A stretch of 64,000 bases of DNA from NCBI RefSeq assembly GCF_004000215.1, contig NZ_RBVY01000001.1, forward strand, positions 496,001-560,000, read 5' to 3'. The notes under the pieces are model-generated. The model was not told the origin of the DNA, searched no databases, and worked only from the letters and a program-made list of their open reading frames with translations. Positions within the stretch are counted from its first letter, which is position 1; each line of letters opens with the position of its first letter. Source of the stretch: Nitratireductor alexandrii (GTDB lineage Bacteria > Pseudomonadota > Alphaproteobacteria > Rhizobiales > Rhizobiaceae). The position numbers were made by a program, and so were the translations under genes. Positions 1 through 9,018 of this stretch are shown here, piece after piece.

Positions 1-237
1 GCCACCGCCATCCTCACCGAATCCGCCCTGAGCTTCCTTGGGTTGGGCGATCCCAACCGCATCTCGTGGGGCTACATGATCGGCGCCGCGCGCACCGTGT
101 TCCGCCAGGCCTGGTGGCTGTCGGTGTTTCCCGGGCTGGCGATCGCGGTCACCGTGCTTGCCATCAATCTCGTCGGCGAGGGGCTCAACGACGCGCTCAA
201 TCCGCATCTCAAGGGTCGGGTCAGGATCCAGACATGA
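1..237 (+). CDS. ABC transporter permease, DppC/OppC type (C-terminal end only)
   Basis: This is the last 78 residues of an inner-membrane permease of a dipeptide/oligopeptide-type ABC importer; the start lies before the window. The segment reads ESALSFLGLG then a DP-x-ISWG-x-M motif, which is the conserved C-terminal region of DppC/OppC permeases, followed by one hydrophobic helix (LSVFPGLAIAVTVLAINL) and the usual GLNDALNP end. Its TGA stop overlaps the ATG of the ATPase gene in an ATGA arrangement, so the two are translationally coupled and belong to one transporter operon. The substrate cannot be read from the sequence; the downstream enzymes suggest a sugar derivative or amide rather than peptides. 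Confidence 0.93.
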   Translation, partial: ATAILTESALSFLGLGDPNRISWGYMIGAARTVFRQAWWLSVFPGLAIAVTVLAINLVGEGLNDALNPHLKGRVRIQT

Positions 238-1880
238 ACCCCCGTGTTGTCGCCGAACCGCTCGTCGCGATCGAGAACCTGACCGTGCGCCTGCCCGAGG
301 GCGGCGACCGGCTCAAGGCCGTCGACGGCATCGATCTCGACATCGCCCCCGGCCGCATCCTGTGCGTTGTCGGCGAATCCGGCTCCGGCAAGTCGATGAC
401 GGCGCACGCCATCATGGGACTGGTGCCCAAGCCGCTGGTCTCTTCCGGAACGATCCGCTTCGACGGCGAAAACCTGATCGGGCTTGCCGCCGAAAAACAC
501 CGCGCTATCCGCGGTCGCCGCATCGGCATGATCTTCCAGGAGCCGATGGCCGCGCTCAACCCGGTGATGCGTGTCGGCCGCCAGATCGAGGAGGTGTTTC
601 GCTTCCACGGCGTGCCCGGTCCCTATGACGAGCGTGTCGTCAAACTGCTGGACGCCATGGGGCTTCCCGAGCCCGAATTGCTGCGCCAGGCCTTCCCGTT
701 CAGCCTTTCGGGCGGCCAGCGCCAGCGCGTCATGATCGCCATGGCGCTCGCCCTCGATCCGGAACTGCTGATCGCCGACGAACCGACCACGGCGCTCGAC
801 GTCACCACGCAGAAACAGATCCTGGCCCTGCTCAAGCGCGCCCAGGCCGAGCGCGGCATGGGCATCGTGCTGATCACCCATGATTTCGGCGTCGTGGCCG
901 AGATCGGCGACGAGGTCGCCGTCATGCAGCACGGCAGGATCGTGGAACGTGGGACGGTGGCCGAGGTGTTGGGCAATCCCAGCCACGACTATACCCGCAC
1001 CCTGCTTGCGGCGGTTCCCAAGCTGGCAAAGCGCCCGGCCGTCGACAAGACCGGCGGCGAGCCGCTCCTGTCGGCCAAAGGCGTGACCAAGACCTATTCC
1101 AGCCGCACCGGCTTGTTCGGTCCGCGCCGCACGGTGGAGGCGGTGCGCGACGCAGGCTTCAGCCTGGCGCGCGGTCAAACGCTTGGCATCGTCGGCGAAT
1201 CGGGGTCCGGAAAATCGACCCTGGCGCGTATCATCGTGCGGCTTCTGACCGCCGATGCCGGCGATGTGCGCCTCGCCGGCGTGGAGCGCAATCTGCTCGA
1301 TCTCGGCAGCCGCGACCTGGCGCCGCTGCGCCGCCGCGTGCAGATGGTCTTCCAGGACCCGTTCGCCTCGCTCAATCCGCGCCGCACCGTCTTCGAGATC
1401 GTTGCCCAGGGATTGCTTGCCCACGGCATGTCGCGCGCCGATGCGCGGCGGCGTGTCGCCGAGTTGCTTGAACTGGTCGCGCTCGATCCGGCTTCGGCCC
1501 TGCGCTATCCGAACGCCTTTTCCGGCGGTCAAAGACAGCGCATCGGCATTGCCCGGGCGCTCGCGCTGGAGCCGGACGTGATCGTCGCCGACGAACCCGT
1601 TTCCGCGCTGGACGTGTCGATCCAGGCGCGGGTGCTCGACCTTCTCGCCGACCTGCAGCGCCGGCTCAGCCTGGGCATGTTGTTCATCACCCACGATCTG
1701 CGGGTCGCCGCCCAGGTCTGCGACCACGTCGCCGTCATGCAGCGCGGCCGGATCGTGGAAATGGGCCCCTCGGCCGACGTGTTGTTCAGGCCCACCCAAG
1801 ATTACACCAAGCTCCTGATCGACTCCATTCCGGGACGTGGCGCGTTCGCCGCACCGGAAGCGGGTCCGACCGCAAACTGA
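234..1880 (+). CDS. ABC transporter, fused DppD-DppF-type ATPase with two nucleotide-binding domains
   Basis: A 548-residue protein with two complete ABC ATPase domains, supplying both ATPase halves of an Opp/Dpp-type importer from one chain. The first domain has Walker A GESGSGKS at about residues 47-54 and signature LSGGQ at 158-162; the second has Walker A at about 321-328 and FSGGQ at about 429-433. Both have Walker B with ADEP, and each half ends in the helical region usual for OppD/OppF. The ATG at 234 is chosen because it overlaps the permease stop and begins the homologous region; an open frame continues upstream but is antisense-like. Separate OppD and OppF genes are the norm, as in the second transporter at 9184-11216, so the fusion marks a distinct subfamily. 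Confidence 0.93.
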   Translation: MNPRVVAEPLVAIENLTVRLPEGGDRLKAVDGIDLDIAPGRILCVVGESGSGKSMTAHAIMGLVPKPLVSSGTIRFDGENLIGLAAEKHRAIRGRRIGMIFQEPMAALNPVMRVGRQIEEVFRFHGVPGPYDERVVKLLDAMGLPEPELLRQAFPFSLSGGQRQRVMIAMALALDPELLIADEPTTALDVTTQKQILALLKRAQAERGMGIVLITHDFGVVAEIGDEVAVMQHGRIVERGTVAEVLGNPSHDYTRTLLAAVPKLAKRPAVDKTGGEPLLSAKGVTKTYSSRTGLFGPRRTVEAVRDAGFSLARGQTLGIVGESGSGKSTLARIIVRLLTADAGDVRLAGVERNLLDLGSRDLAPLRRRVQMVFQDPFASLNPRRTVFEIVAQGLLAHGMSRADARRRVAELLELVALDPASALRYPNAFSGGQRQRIGIARALALEPDVIVADEPVSALDVSIQARVLDLLADLQRRLSLGMLFITHDLRVAAQVCDHVAVMQRGRIVEMGPSADVLFRPTQDYTKLLIDSIPGRGAFAAPEAGPTAN

Positions 1881-1893
1881 ACGAGGATAAGAC

Positions 1894-3579
1894 ATGGAAA
1901 AGAAGACTGTCTGGCAGGCGGTTGCCGAAGCCCTCGATGCCGAGGGCACCGACTATGTGTTCGGGCTGCCGGGCAATCCCAAGCACCTCGTCTACGACCT
2001 GACCGAACGCACCCCGATCAAGTTCGTGCTGGTGCGCGACGAAAAATCGGCGGTTTCCTGCGCCTATGCCTATGCGCGGCTGAAAAGGCGGCCGGGCATC
2101 GTCTTTTCCAATCCCGGACCCGGCATCACCACGCTGGTGACCGGCATGCTCGAGGCGACTTCCGGATCGCTGCCGGTGATCGCCATCGTCAACGGCGTGG
2201 TCGAAAACCATGACGGCATGGGCGCTTTCCAGGAACTGGACGCCGTGTCGCTGATGCGTCCGGTAACGAAATGGGCCGTCAGGGTGACCGATGTAAGCAA
2301 GATCCCGTGGATCATGGAGCGCGCCTTCGCCGTCGCCATGAACGGCCGCCCGGGCGCGGTCTTCATCGAGGTGCCCTCGGATCTGGCCGACGTCGCCGCA
2401 GAGATGGCCGCCTATCGTCCCGGCATGCGCCGGCATTTGTCCAGGCCCGACGCCGACGCCGTTTCGGCCGCCGCCGCCGCCATCGCCGAGGCAGAGCGTC
2501 CGCTTCTCGTCTGCGGGTCGGGCGCGGTGTTTTCCGGTGCCGCCGACGCGGTCGCGGAACTGGCCGACCGTGTCGGCATGCCTGTCCTGACTACACCAGG
2601 CGGGCGCGGCATCTATCCCGAAGACGGCCCTTATGCGCTTGGCCAGACGGGCCTCTACTTCACCGAAGCCGGCAAGCGCTGGTGGGACGAAGCCGATCTG
2701 ATCGTGTCGGTCGGCTCGCGCCTGGAAGCGTTTTCCACCAATAGTTGGCAGTTCTGGCCGTCCGACGCGCGTTTCGTCCAGATCGACATCGATCCCGAGA
2801 CGATCGGCATGAACATGCGTCCCGACATCGCGCTGGTCGGCGATGCCCGGCTGTCGCTGCGCGACATCTTGGCCGCGTTGCCGGACATCGATGCCGACGA
2901 GCGCGCCGCGCGCCGCGAGGCCGTCGAGGCGCTGCGCGAGGACTATCGACCCAAGCTCGAGGCCGCCAACACCGACAATTCCACGCCGATCCGCGTGCCG
3001 CGCGTGCTCGACGCTGTCAATCGCATCTTCGGCCGCGACACGATCCTGATGAAGGAGAACGGCGGCGCCGATCTGTGGTGTTATTATTGGCCGCATTATC
3101 GCGTTCTCGACGTCGACGACTGCGTACCGATGGGCGAGCAGACGGCGATGAGCATGGGCATCATCGGTGCGATCGGCGCCAAGCTCGCCAAGCCGGACAA
3201 GAAGATCGTCTGCTTCGCCGGCGACGGCGCCATGCAGATGTCGCTGGCCGAACTGGCGACGGCGGCCGAGCTCAAATGCGGCATCACCTGGGTGGTGCTC
3301 AACAACCACGCCTTCGGCTGGGTCCAATACAACCAGCTTCTCGGACAAAAGCCCTTCGTGGCCACCGGCTTCGAGGTCAACAGCGACTTCGCGCAGATCG
3401 CCAGGGCGCAGTCCTGCCTCGGCATCAAGGTCGAGCGTGCCGACCAGATCGACGCCGCGGTGGCCGAAGCGCTGAAGGCGAATGCCGAGGGCGTGCCGGC
3501 GCTGATCGACGTGGCGATCGAACCGCATCATTATCACGAGCATTTCGAGCGGGTGCACCGCGCCCGCTTCGATCACTGA
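1894..3579 (+). CDS. Thiamine-diphosphate-dependent enzyme, acetolactate synthase/decarboxylase family
   Basis: A 561-residue protein with the three-domain plan of ThDP enzymes (N-terminal PYR domain, central domain, C-terminal PP domain). Glu50 in RDEKSA sits where the cofactor-activating glutamate is expected. The ThDP motif begins GDG at residues 443-445 and ends NN at 470-471. Family members include acetolactate synthases, 2-oxo-acid decarboxylases and oxalyl-CoA decarboxylase; nothing here decides among them. No small regulatory subunit gene is adjacent, which argues against biosynthetic acetolactate synthase. It starts 13 bases after the ATPase stop with a GAGGATAAG ribosome site, and is followed by the amidohydrolase pair, so a catabolic role on a 2-oxo acid is likely. 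Confidence 0.88.
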   Translation: MEKKTVWQAVAEALDAEGTDYVFGLPGNPKHLVYDLTERTPIKFVLVRDEKSAVSCAYAYARLKRRPGIVFSNPGPGITTLVTGMLEATSGSLPVIAIVNGVVENHDGMGAFQELDAVSLMRPVTKWAVRVTDVSKIPWIMERAFAVAMNGRPGAVFIEVPSDLADVAAEMAAYRPGMRRHLSRPDADAVSAAAAAIAEAERPLLVCGSGAVFSGAADAVAELADRVGMPVLTTPGGRGIYPEDGPYALGQTGLYFTEAGKRWWDEADLIVSVGSRLEAFSTNSWQFWPSDARFVQIDIDPETIGMNMRPDIALVGDARLSLRDILAALPDIDADERAARREAVEALREDYRPKLEAANTDNSTPIRVPRVLDAVNRIFGRDTILMKENGGADLWCYYWPHYRVLDVDDCVPMGEQTAMSMGIIGAIGAKLAKPDKKIVCFAGDGAMQMSLAELATAAELKCGITWVVLNNHAFGWVQYNQLLGQKPFVATGFEVNSDFAQIARAQSCLGIKVERADQIDAAVAEALKANAEGVPALIDVAIEPHHYHEHFERVHRARFDH

Positions 3580-3601
3580 TCCAATACGAAAGGAAAAATG
3601 C

Positions 3602-3904
3602 GTGACGACGTTCGATGGCGGGCAGGCTGTGCCACGGGATCTCTTGGAGGAGTTTTTGGCCGCGCCGTACGGCGACCACGGTCCCGCTCTGCAGCGGCTC
3701 TTGCTCAAGCTGCGCAGCCTGCCGGCGGAGGGCAAGCACGTTCTGGTCGAGGTGGTTCCGTTCAGGCAATGGCGGCTGGCGCGACTGCGCGGCCGTGGCC
3801 AGCCGGTCGAACTGCTCGACGAGGTGTTCGACACGCTTGAAGATGCCGAGCGCCATGTCTTCCGCCTGCGCTGCGCGATGTTGGAAAGCGGTGCCGCGTC
3901 ATGA
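3602..3904 (+). CDS. Small subunit of an N,N-dimethylformamidase-type amidohydrolase
   Basis: A 100-residue soluble protein starting with GTG after AAAGGAAAAAT. It overlaps the next gene by ATGA, which is the coupling seen for the small and large subunits of N,N-dimethylformamidase (DMFase). From memory of the Paracoccus/Alcaligenes small subunit, the pattern of PALQRL, a central aromatic stretch ending in FRQW, then DEVFDT-x-EDAE-x-x-VF-x-x-R matches well, although the N-terminus is shorter than the usual 130 or so residues. A second frame begins with ATG at 3598, but its product is arginine-rich and looks like a shadow. The assignment rests on the neighbour and the pattern, not on a search. 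Confidence 0.72.
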   Translation: MTTFDGGQAVPRDLLEEFLAAPYGDHGPALQRLLLKLRSLPAEGKHVLVEVVPFRQWRLARLRGRGQPVELLDEVFDTLEDAERHVFRLRCAMLESGAAS

Positions 3905-6150
3905 GGCTGGCACCTGATTTCGGCATCGTCGGCTACACGCCGCGCTGGCAATACCGTCCCGGCGAGACGGTAGCGCTACACCTGTCAAGCGATGAGGTCG
4001 GGAAGGCCGATATACGGCTGCACCGGTTTCGCGCTCTGCGCCCCCATGGCGAGGAGCTCGAACTCGACGCCGACCCGGTCGATCATCCGGCTCTGAGTTG
4101 CATGGTCGCACCGCAACGCACCTTGATCGGCTCGTGGTTCGAGGCCCGGCTCGACGCCGGTCTGCTCGCCGACGGTTTCACGCTTGCTCTTCTGGCCATG
4201 CCGACGGTCTTCTCGCCGGGCGGTTCCTGTCTGGCGTCGCTGGCGCTCGGCGAATGCGTGATGACGGCGCTGATCGACGCTGAGGGTCGGCCCATGTTGA
4301 TGGCCGAGGCGCCGGCGACAGAACCGCGTCGTGCCGAGGCGCCGTTCCGGCTGCGTGCCGGCGCATGGGTTGCAATGGTTTTGAGCCGGGACGGTCCTGG
4401 CGGCGATCTCGTGCTCACCGTTCGCGACGATGGCAGGGACAGAACTTTCCGCCTTCCGGTTCCCGTACGCACCGGGTCGGGAGAGGCCGTTCTGCGGCTC
4501 GCCTCCGGCGCGCCGTCGTCCAGCCTGTCCGCGATCCGTTTCGATGGCCGGCTCGAGGCGCCGGTTTTGTGGGCCGGAGCGGTGGACACGCAAGCGGCGC
4601 TGCAACGCCTCGATGCGTTTGCCGACGGCGGGGAAGCGCGCGATCCAGGCCTCGTCGCCGCCTGGGATTTCAGCCGCGCTATCGACAGCGCGCGCGCCGA
4701 GGATGTCGGTCCGCGATCGCTGCACGGCCGCCTCGTCAACCTACCCACGCGGGCGGTCAAGGGCACGCGCTGGTCCGGTGGGGAGCAAAGCTTCCGCCAC
4801 GCCCCGCGCGACTACGCCGCCATCCATTTCCACAGCGACGATCTCGCCGACGCGGGCTGGCCGGTCGTGGCCGAACTCGCCCTGCCGGAGGATTTGGCGA
4901 GTGGGGTCTATCTGATCGAGATCAGCGGCCAGGCCGGGCGCGACGCGCTGCCGATCCTCGTGCGTCCGCACGCGCCCGGGGCCGATCTCGCCTTCCTCGC
5001 CTCCACCTTCACATGGCTTGCCTACGCCAATGACCGCTGCCTGCTGCATGGCGCCAATCCGGAAATGTTCGCCAGTCGCCTGCTGGTGTTGACCGCCGGC
5101 GATTGCGCGCTCGCCGCGCATCCCGAATACGGGTTGTCGCTCTACGACACCCATGCCGACGGCAGCGGCGTGTCCTATGCCTCGCGCCGGCGGCCTTGCC
5201 TGACCCTGCGCCACACCCAGCGCGCCTGGCAGGGCGGGCTCGGCAGCGGCCTTTGGAATTTTAGCGCCGACCTTTTGATCTTGTCCTGGCTCGACCGGGA
5301 AGGGTTTGCCTTCGACATCGTCACCGACGACGATCTCGATCGCGAGGGGGCGTCGGCGTTGCGGCCTTATCGCTGCGTGATCACCGGGTCGCATCCCGAA
5401 TATCACACCACCGCCAGCCACGACGCGCTGGGCGGATTTCTCGATGGCGGCGGCCGGCTGATCTATCTGGGCGGCAACGGGTTTTACTGGCGCGTCTCCA
5501 CCCATCCCGATCATCCCGAGACGATCGAATTGCGGCGCGCTGAGGACGGCAACCGCAGTTGGGCCTCCGAACCCGGCGAATACTACCACGCTTTCGACGG
5601 CGCCTATGGCGGGCTGTGGCGACGCAACGGCCGCCCGCCGCAGAAGCTCGCCGGCACCGGCTATACGGGGCAGGGGTTCTACCGTTCCCATCCCTACCGG
5701 CTTTCGGCCGACGCTGCCGACCCGCGCCTTGCCTTCCTGTTCGACGGGGTGGCGGTCGCGGACGGGCTGATCGGCGATTTCGGGCTCAGCGGCGGCGGCG
5801 CGGCCGGCATCGAGATCGACCGCGCCGACACCGCCTTGGGCACGCCGGCGCACGCGCTCGTCGTCGCCACCTCGGAGCGGCTCGACGACAGCTACGTGCT
5901 CGCCAACGAGGAAGTGCTGGTCAACCGGCCGACGGTCACCGGCGATATGAGCCCGATCCTGCGCGCCGACATGGTGTTCTTCGAGACCCAGGCTGGCGGC
6001 GCGGTCTGGTCGACGGGCTCCGTCGCCTGGGCCGGCGCGCTGGCAGAGCCGCGATCCGGCAATGAGATCGCCGCGATCACCCGAAACGTCCTGACGCGAT
6101 TTCTCGCGCCCGTCCCCTTCGCCTTGCCGGGGGCGGAACCGGGCGACTGA
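3901..6150 (+). CDS. Large subunit of an N,N-dimethylformamidase-type amidohydrolase
   Basis: A 749-residue cytoplasmic protein matching the DMFase large subunit in length and plan: an N-terminal jelly-roll/lectin-like half and a C-terminal glutamine-amidotransferase-like half. DMFase uses one iron held by Tyr, His and Glu. Here Tyr415 in SLYDTHADGSG and the His-Pro-Glu triplet at 498-500 in GSHPEYH are good candidates for these ligands, with spacing close to the known enzyme. DMFase hydrolyses an N-substituted formamide to an amine and formate, but most members of this family in catabolic clusters have unknown substrates. The neighbouring Opp transporter, ThDP enzyme and aldehyde dehydrogenase suggest a larger amide than dimethylformamide. 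No signal peptide is present. Confidence 0.85.
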   Translation: MRLAPDFGIVGYTPRWQYRPGETVALHLSSDEVGKADIRLHRFRALRPHGEELELDADPVDHPALSCMVAPQRTLIGSWFEARLDAGLLADGFTLALLAMPTVFSPGGSCLASLALGECVMTALIDAEGRPMLMAEAPATEPRRAEAPFRLRAGAWVAMVLSRDGPGGDLVLTVRDDGRDRTFRLPVPVRTGSGEAVLRLASGAPSSSLSAIRFDGRLEAPVLWAGAVDTQAALQRLDAFADGGEARDPGLVAAWDFSRAIDSARAEDVGPRSLHGRLVNLPTRAVKGTRWSGGEQSFRHAPRDYAAIHFHSDDLADAGWPVVAELALPEDLASGVYLIEISGQAGRDALPILVRPHAPGADLAFLASTFTWLAYANDRCLLHGANPEMFASRLLVLTAGDCALAAHPEYGLSLYDTHADGSGVSYASRRRPCLTLRHTQRAWQGGLGSGLWNFSADLLILSWLDREGFAFDIVTDDDLDREGASALRPYRCVITGSHPEYHTTASHDALGGFLDGGGRLIYLGGNGFYWRVSTHPDHPETIELRRAEDGNRSWASEPGEYYHAFDGAYGGLWRRNGRPPQKLAGTGYTGQGFYRSHPYRLSADAADPRLAFLFDGVAVADGLIGDFGLSGGGAAGIEIDRADTALGTPAHALVVATSERLDDSYVLANEEVLVNRPTVTGDMSPILRADMVFFETQAGGAVWSTGSVAWAGALAEPRSGNEIAAITRNVLTRFLAPVPFALPGAEPGD

Positions 6151-6169
6151 TTCCGGTCGTCCTCCCTGT

Positions 6170-6214
6170 GAGCATGATCCCGGAACGGACCGGTTTCCGG
6201 CAAGGGTCGTGCTC
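6170..6214. repeat. Intergenic palindrome resembling a rhizobial repeat
   Basis: The 139-base gap before the aldehyde dehydrogenase contains a palindrome whose ends are GAGCATGATCCCG and GGGTCGTGCTC, with CCGGTTTCCGG near the middle. I recognise this layout from memory as a degenerate member of the short GAGCATGATCC-type repeats scattered between genes in Rhizobiales. It may also act as a transcript-stabilising hairpin between the amidohydrolase and the dehydrogenase. Confidence 0.55.
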
Positions 6215-6289
6215 GACCACGGCTGGGTCGCGACGGTGCTTTTTGAAAAGGCGCTGCCCTGGCCCTGCGCAGCAACGGAGCATCCTGTA

Positions 6290-7792
6290 ATGGATATCGC
6301 CACGCCGAACGACTACCGCGCCATCGCCGCCGGTCTCGCCTTCCCGTCAGAAGCCTTCATCAACGGCCGCTTCGTCGCGGCCCGCTCGGGCGCGCGGTTT
6401 ACCAATCTCAACCCGGCGACGGCCGCCATCCTGGGCGAGGTCGCGGCCTGCGACGAAGACGATGTCGATGCCGCCGTTGCCGCCGCGCGCCGTGCCTTTG
6501 ATGCCGGCGCCTGGTCTCGCGCCGCGCCCGAGGCGCGCAAGGACGTGCTTTTGCGGCTGGCCGCGCTTTTGCGCGAACACGCCGTGGAACTCGCGGTGAT
6601 GGAAAGCCTCGATTCGGGCAAGACCATCACCGACTGCCTCAACGAGGTCGGGCACGAAGTGCCGAATTTCTTTCAGTGGTACGGCGAGTTGATCGACAAG
6701 AGTTTCGGCAAGGTTGCGCCGACGGACGAGAGCGCGCTGGCGCTGATCGTGCACGAGCCGGTCGGCGTCGCGGGTCTGGTCCTGCCGTGGAATTTCCCGC
6801 TCTTGATGGCGGCCTGGAAACTAGCGCCGGCACTTGCCGCGGGCTGCAGCGTCGTCGTCAAGCCGGCCGAGCAGACGCCGCTGACCGTGTTGCGCCTGGC
6901 CGAGCTTGCCGCGCAAGCCGGCCTGCCGGACGGCGTGCTCAACGTTGTGCCGGGTTTCGGCGAGACCGCAGGCCAGGCCATCGGCCGGCACCGGGATATC
7001 GACGTGGTGTCGTTTACCGGCTCGACCGAGGTCGGCGCCCTGTTCCTGAAATATGCCAGCGAAAGCAACCTCAAGCCGGTCGGCCTGGAAATGGGCGGCA
7101 AAAGTCCTTTCATCGTGCTCGATGATGCCCCGATCGACGACGCGCTGGTGTCCAACGCGGTATCGGCGGCGCTATGGAACGGCGGCCAGAACTGCTCGGC
7201 CAATATGCGCCAGTTCGTGCCGCGCGCGCGCAAGGACGAGTTCCTCGACAAGGTGCTGGCCAGGGTCGCGGCCCTCACGGTCGGCGACCCGCTCGACCCC
7301 GCGACCGAGATGGGCGCGATGGTGAGCGCGGACCATCAGCGTCGCGTGCTGGGCTACATCGAGGCGGGCATCGGCGAGGGCGCGCGTGTCGTTGCCGGTG
7401 GTGGCGCGCTCGAGGGCCATGACGGTTATTTCGTCAAGCCGACCGTGTTCGACGACGTCGTCCACGGCATGACGATAGCCACCGAGGAGATTTTTGGCCC
7501 GGTGCTGGGCGTGATCGCGTTTTCGGAGCCGGAGGAGGCGCTGCGCATGGCTTCCGATTCCGTCTACGGTCTGCACGCCACCGTGTTCACGCGCGACATC
7601 GACCGCGCCCTGCATTTCGCCCGGCGGCTGCCGTGCGGAACCGTGTCGATCAACCGGTTCTCGGAAGGCGACATCAAGACGCCTTTCGGTGGCTACAAGC
7701 GGTCCGGCTCGCTGGCGCGCGACAACGGTACCGAGGCGATCGCGCAATATCAGCAAACCAAGACGATCTGGATCGGCGGCCCGGAGGGTTAG
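6290..7792 (+). CDS. NAD(P)-dependent aldehyde dehydrogenase
   Basis: A 500-residue enzyme of the ALDH superfamily that oxidises an aldehyde to a carboxylate. The catalytic Cys302 lies in GGQNCSAN and the general base Glu267 in GLEMGGKSP, both at almost the textbook positions. The Rossmann motif FTGSTEVG and the proline-asparagine stretch PWNFPLLM are intact. The ATG at 6290 is preferred to an earlier in-frame ATG at 6209, because the protein from 6290 has family length and the earlier stretch lies over an intergenic palindrome. It ends four bases inside the convergent enolase-superfamily gene. Close relatives act on betaine aldehyde, gamma-aminobutyraldehyde or 2-oxoglutarate semialdehyde; the substrate here is undecided. 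Confidence 0.93.
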   Translation: MDIATPNDYRAIAAGLAFPSEAFINGRFVAARSGARFTNLNPATAAILGEVAACDEDDVDAAVAAARRAFDAGAWSRAAPEARKDVLLRLAALLREHAVELAVMESLDSGKTITDCLNEVGHEVPNFFQWYGELIDKSFGKVAPTDESALALIVHEPVGVAGLVLPWNFPLLMAAWKLAPALAAGCSVVVKPAEQTPLTVLRLAELAAQAGLPDGVLNVVPGFGETAGQAIGRHRDIDVVSFTGSTEVGALFLKYASESNLKPVGLEMGGKSPFIVLDDAPIDDALVSNAVSAALWNGGQNCSANMRQFVPRARKDEFLDKVLARVAALTVGDPLDPATEMGAMVSADHQRRVLGYIEAGIGEGARVVAGGGALEGHDGYFVKPTVFDDVVHGMTIATEEIFGPVLGVIAFSEPEEALRMASDSVYGLHATVFTRDIDRALHFARRLPCGTVSINRFSEGDIKTPFGGYKRSGSLARDNGTEAIAQYQQTKTIWIGGPEG

Positions 7793-8910
7793 GAAAACAG
7801 CGCGTCGGGCGCAATCCCGATCCCCGGCAGGTCGGATAGCCGCAGACGCCCGTCATGCGGGCGCAACACGGCGCCGGCCAGCTCGTCGCGCAGGGGATTG
7901 GGGTTCACGTCGATCTCCAGCATGCCGTCGCCGCCCTGGGCGGCGAGCAGGTGGGCGGAGGCGGCCAGGCCGATGCCGCCGCCCAGGAAATGCGGACAGT
8001 AGACCGTCCCAGTGCCGGTCGCCGCAGCCGCGACCTCATAGCACCCCGACACGCCGCCCCATTTGGCGACGTCGGGCTGTATGAACGCCAACACGCCGCC
8101 GTGCATCATCGCGTCGAATTCGGCGCGGGCGTTGAGGTTTTCTCCCGCCGCGATCGGAATCGGCGAGCGGGCGGCCAGGTCGGACCATTCCCGAAGCGGC
8201 CGGTCGGCCCGCAGGGGCTCCTCGATCCATGTCAAGTCGAAGCCGGCATAGTCCGCGACCCTGGCGACGGCCTCTTCGAGCGTCCATCCCTGGTTGGCGT
8301 CGGCCATCAGCCTCGACTGCGGGCCGATCGCCTCGCGGATCGCGGTGAGCGACGTCAAATCGGTGTCGCGGTCGAAGCCGACCTTGACCTTGAAGGCCGC
8401 GTGTCCGCCTTCGCGGGCGTGTTCCGCGGTGGCGCCCGGCGTCTCGGGCCCGATCCCGCTGGCATAGGCCGCGATATCGCCGGACGCGGCGGGGTTGAGG
8501 TAGCGGAACAGGGGCAGGCCGGCGCGCCGCGCCGCCAGGTCATAGATCGCCGCGTCGAGTCCGGCCGCGACCTGGCGCAGCGGACCCCATTCGCCGCTTT
8601 GCAGGGCAAGCACGTGCAGCCTGTCCATCAGCCTGTCGAACGGCGCGGTCTTTCCGTCCGGCCCCATCTCGATGAGAGCCGGCCCGACAATTTCCTCGAC
8701 GAGGCGCTTGCGGTGCTCGGCCGCCACCGTGGGGAAGTTGCACCATATCTCGCCATAGCCGCGGCGGCCGTGGTCATCGCGAACGCGCAGGAAGACGGCG
8801 GGCCGGTCGCGCATCGTTCCGAACGAGGTCCTGACCGGGACCGGAATCGGCGCGCGCAGGACGACGGCCTCGACGGATGCGATCCGGAAGTCGGGAATGG
8901 AAGGTTCCAT
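7789..8910 (-). CDS. Mandelate racemase/muconate lactonizing enzyme family protein, probable sugar-acid dehydratase
   Basis: A 373-residue enolase-superfamily enzyme. Family catalytic residues can be placed: the K-x-K pair at Lys174/Lys176, metal ligands Asp204, Glu230 and Glu257, Asp280 in QPDVAKWGG, and a histidine at 307 in CPHFLGGG. The K-x-K plus His pattern is that of the mandelate racemase subgroup, which includes many acid-sugar dehydratases, but racemases and cycloisomerases cannot be excluded. ATG at 8910 follows GGAGGAACC. It is transcribed away from the second Opp transporter, with an operator-like repeat in the shared promoter region. With the lactonase at 15553 and aldolase at 17390 it would form a dehydration and cleavage route. 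Confidence 0.88.
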   Translation of the reverse strand: MEPSIPDFRIASVEAVVLRAPIPVPVRTSFGTMRDRPAVFLRVRDDHGRRGYGEIWCNFPTVAAEHRKRLVEEIVGPALIEMGPDGKTAPFDRLMDRLHVLALQSGEWGPLRQVAAGLDAAIYDLAARRAGLPLFRYLNPAASGDIAAYASGIGPETPGATAEHAREGGHAAFKVKVGFDRDTDLTSLTAIREAIGPQSRLMADANQGWTLEEAVARVADYAGFDLTWIEEPLRADRPLREWSDLAARSPIPIAAGENLNARAEFDAMMHGGVLAFIQPDVAKWGGVSGCYEVAAAATGTGTVYCPHFLGGGIGLAASAHLLAAQGGDGMLEIDVNPNPLRDELAGAVLRPHDGRLRLSDLPGIGIAPDALFS

Positions 8911-8975
8911 GGTTCCTCCGTCAAGGCGGGCGTGATGCCGGTCGCCATACGCGGTCAAACAATCAGACTTGGCGT

Positions 8976-9018
8976 ATATTTTCAAGATGTGGAACAAGAT
9001 GCCGTATGTTGAAAATAT
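8976..9018. promoter_or_regulatory. Operator-like inverted repeat in the divergent promoter region of the catabolic island
   Basis: A perfect 10-base inverted repeat, ATATTTTCAA and TTGAAAATAT, with 23 bases between the arms, lies between the enolase-superfamily gene and the second Opp operon. The lower strand over about 8988-9013 reads TTTCAACATACGGCATC then TTGTTCCAC. That agrees at about 20 of 26 positions with the sequence before the aldolase gene at 18250-18275. It is a likely binding site for the IclR regulator at 18374. The remaining intergenic bases show nothing else I recognise. Confidence 0.55.

Noticed and set aside
72-1949. Very long open frames antisense to the Opp ATPase and similar ones at 1786-3951 (-), 11946-14471 (-), 22861-24207 (+), 46699-49416 (+) and 51469-53349 (+)
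   Set aside because: They lie opposite well-recognised genes, are rich in Arg, His, Gly and Ala, and have no motif or ribosome site. High GC makes stop codons rare in these phases.
1894-3579. Biosynthetic acetolactate synthase (ilvB/ilvI)
   Set aside because: No small regulatory subunit follows and the setting is catabolic, so only the family is named.
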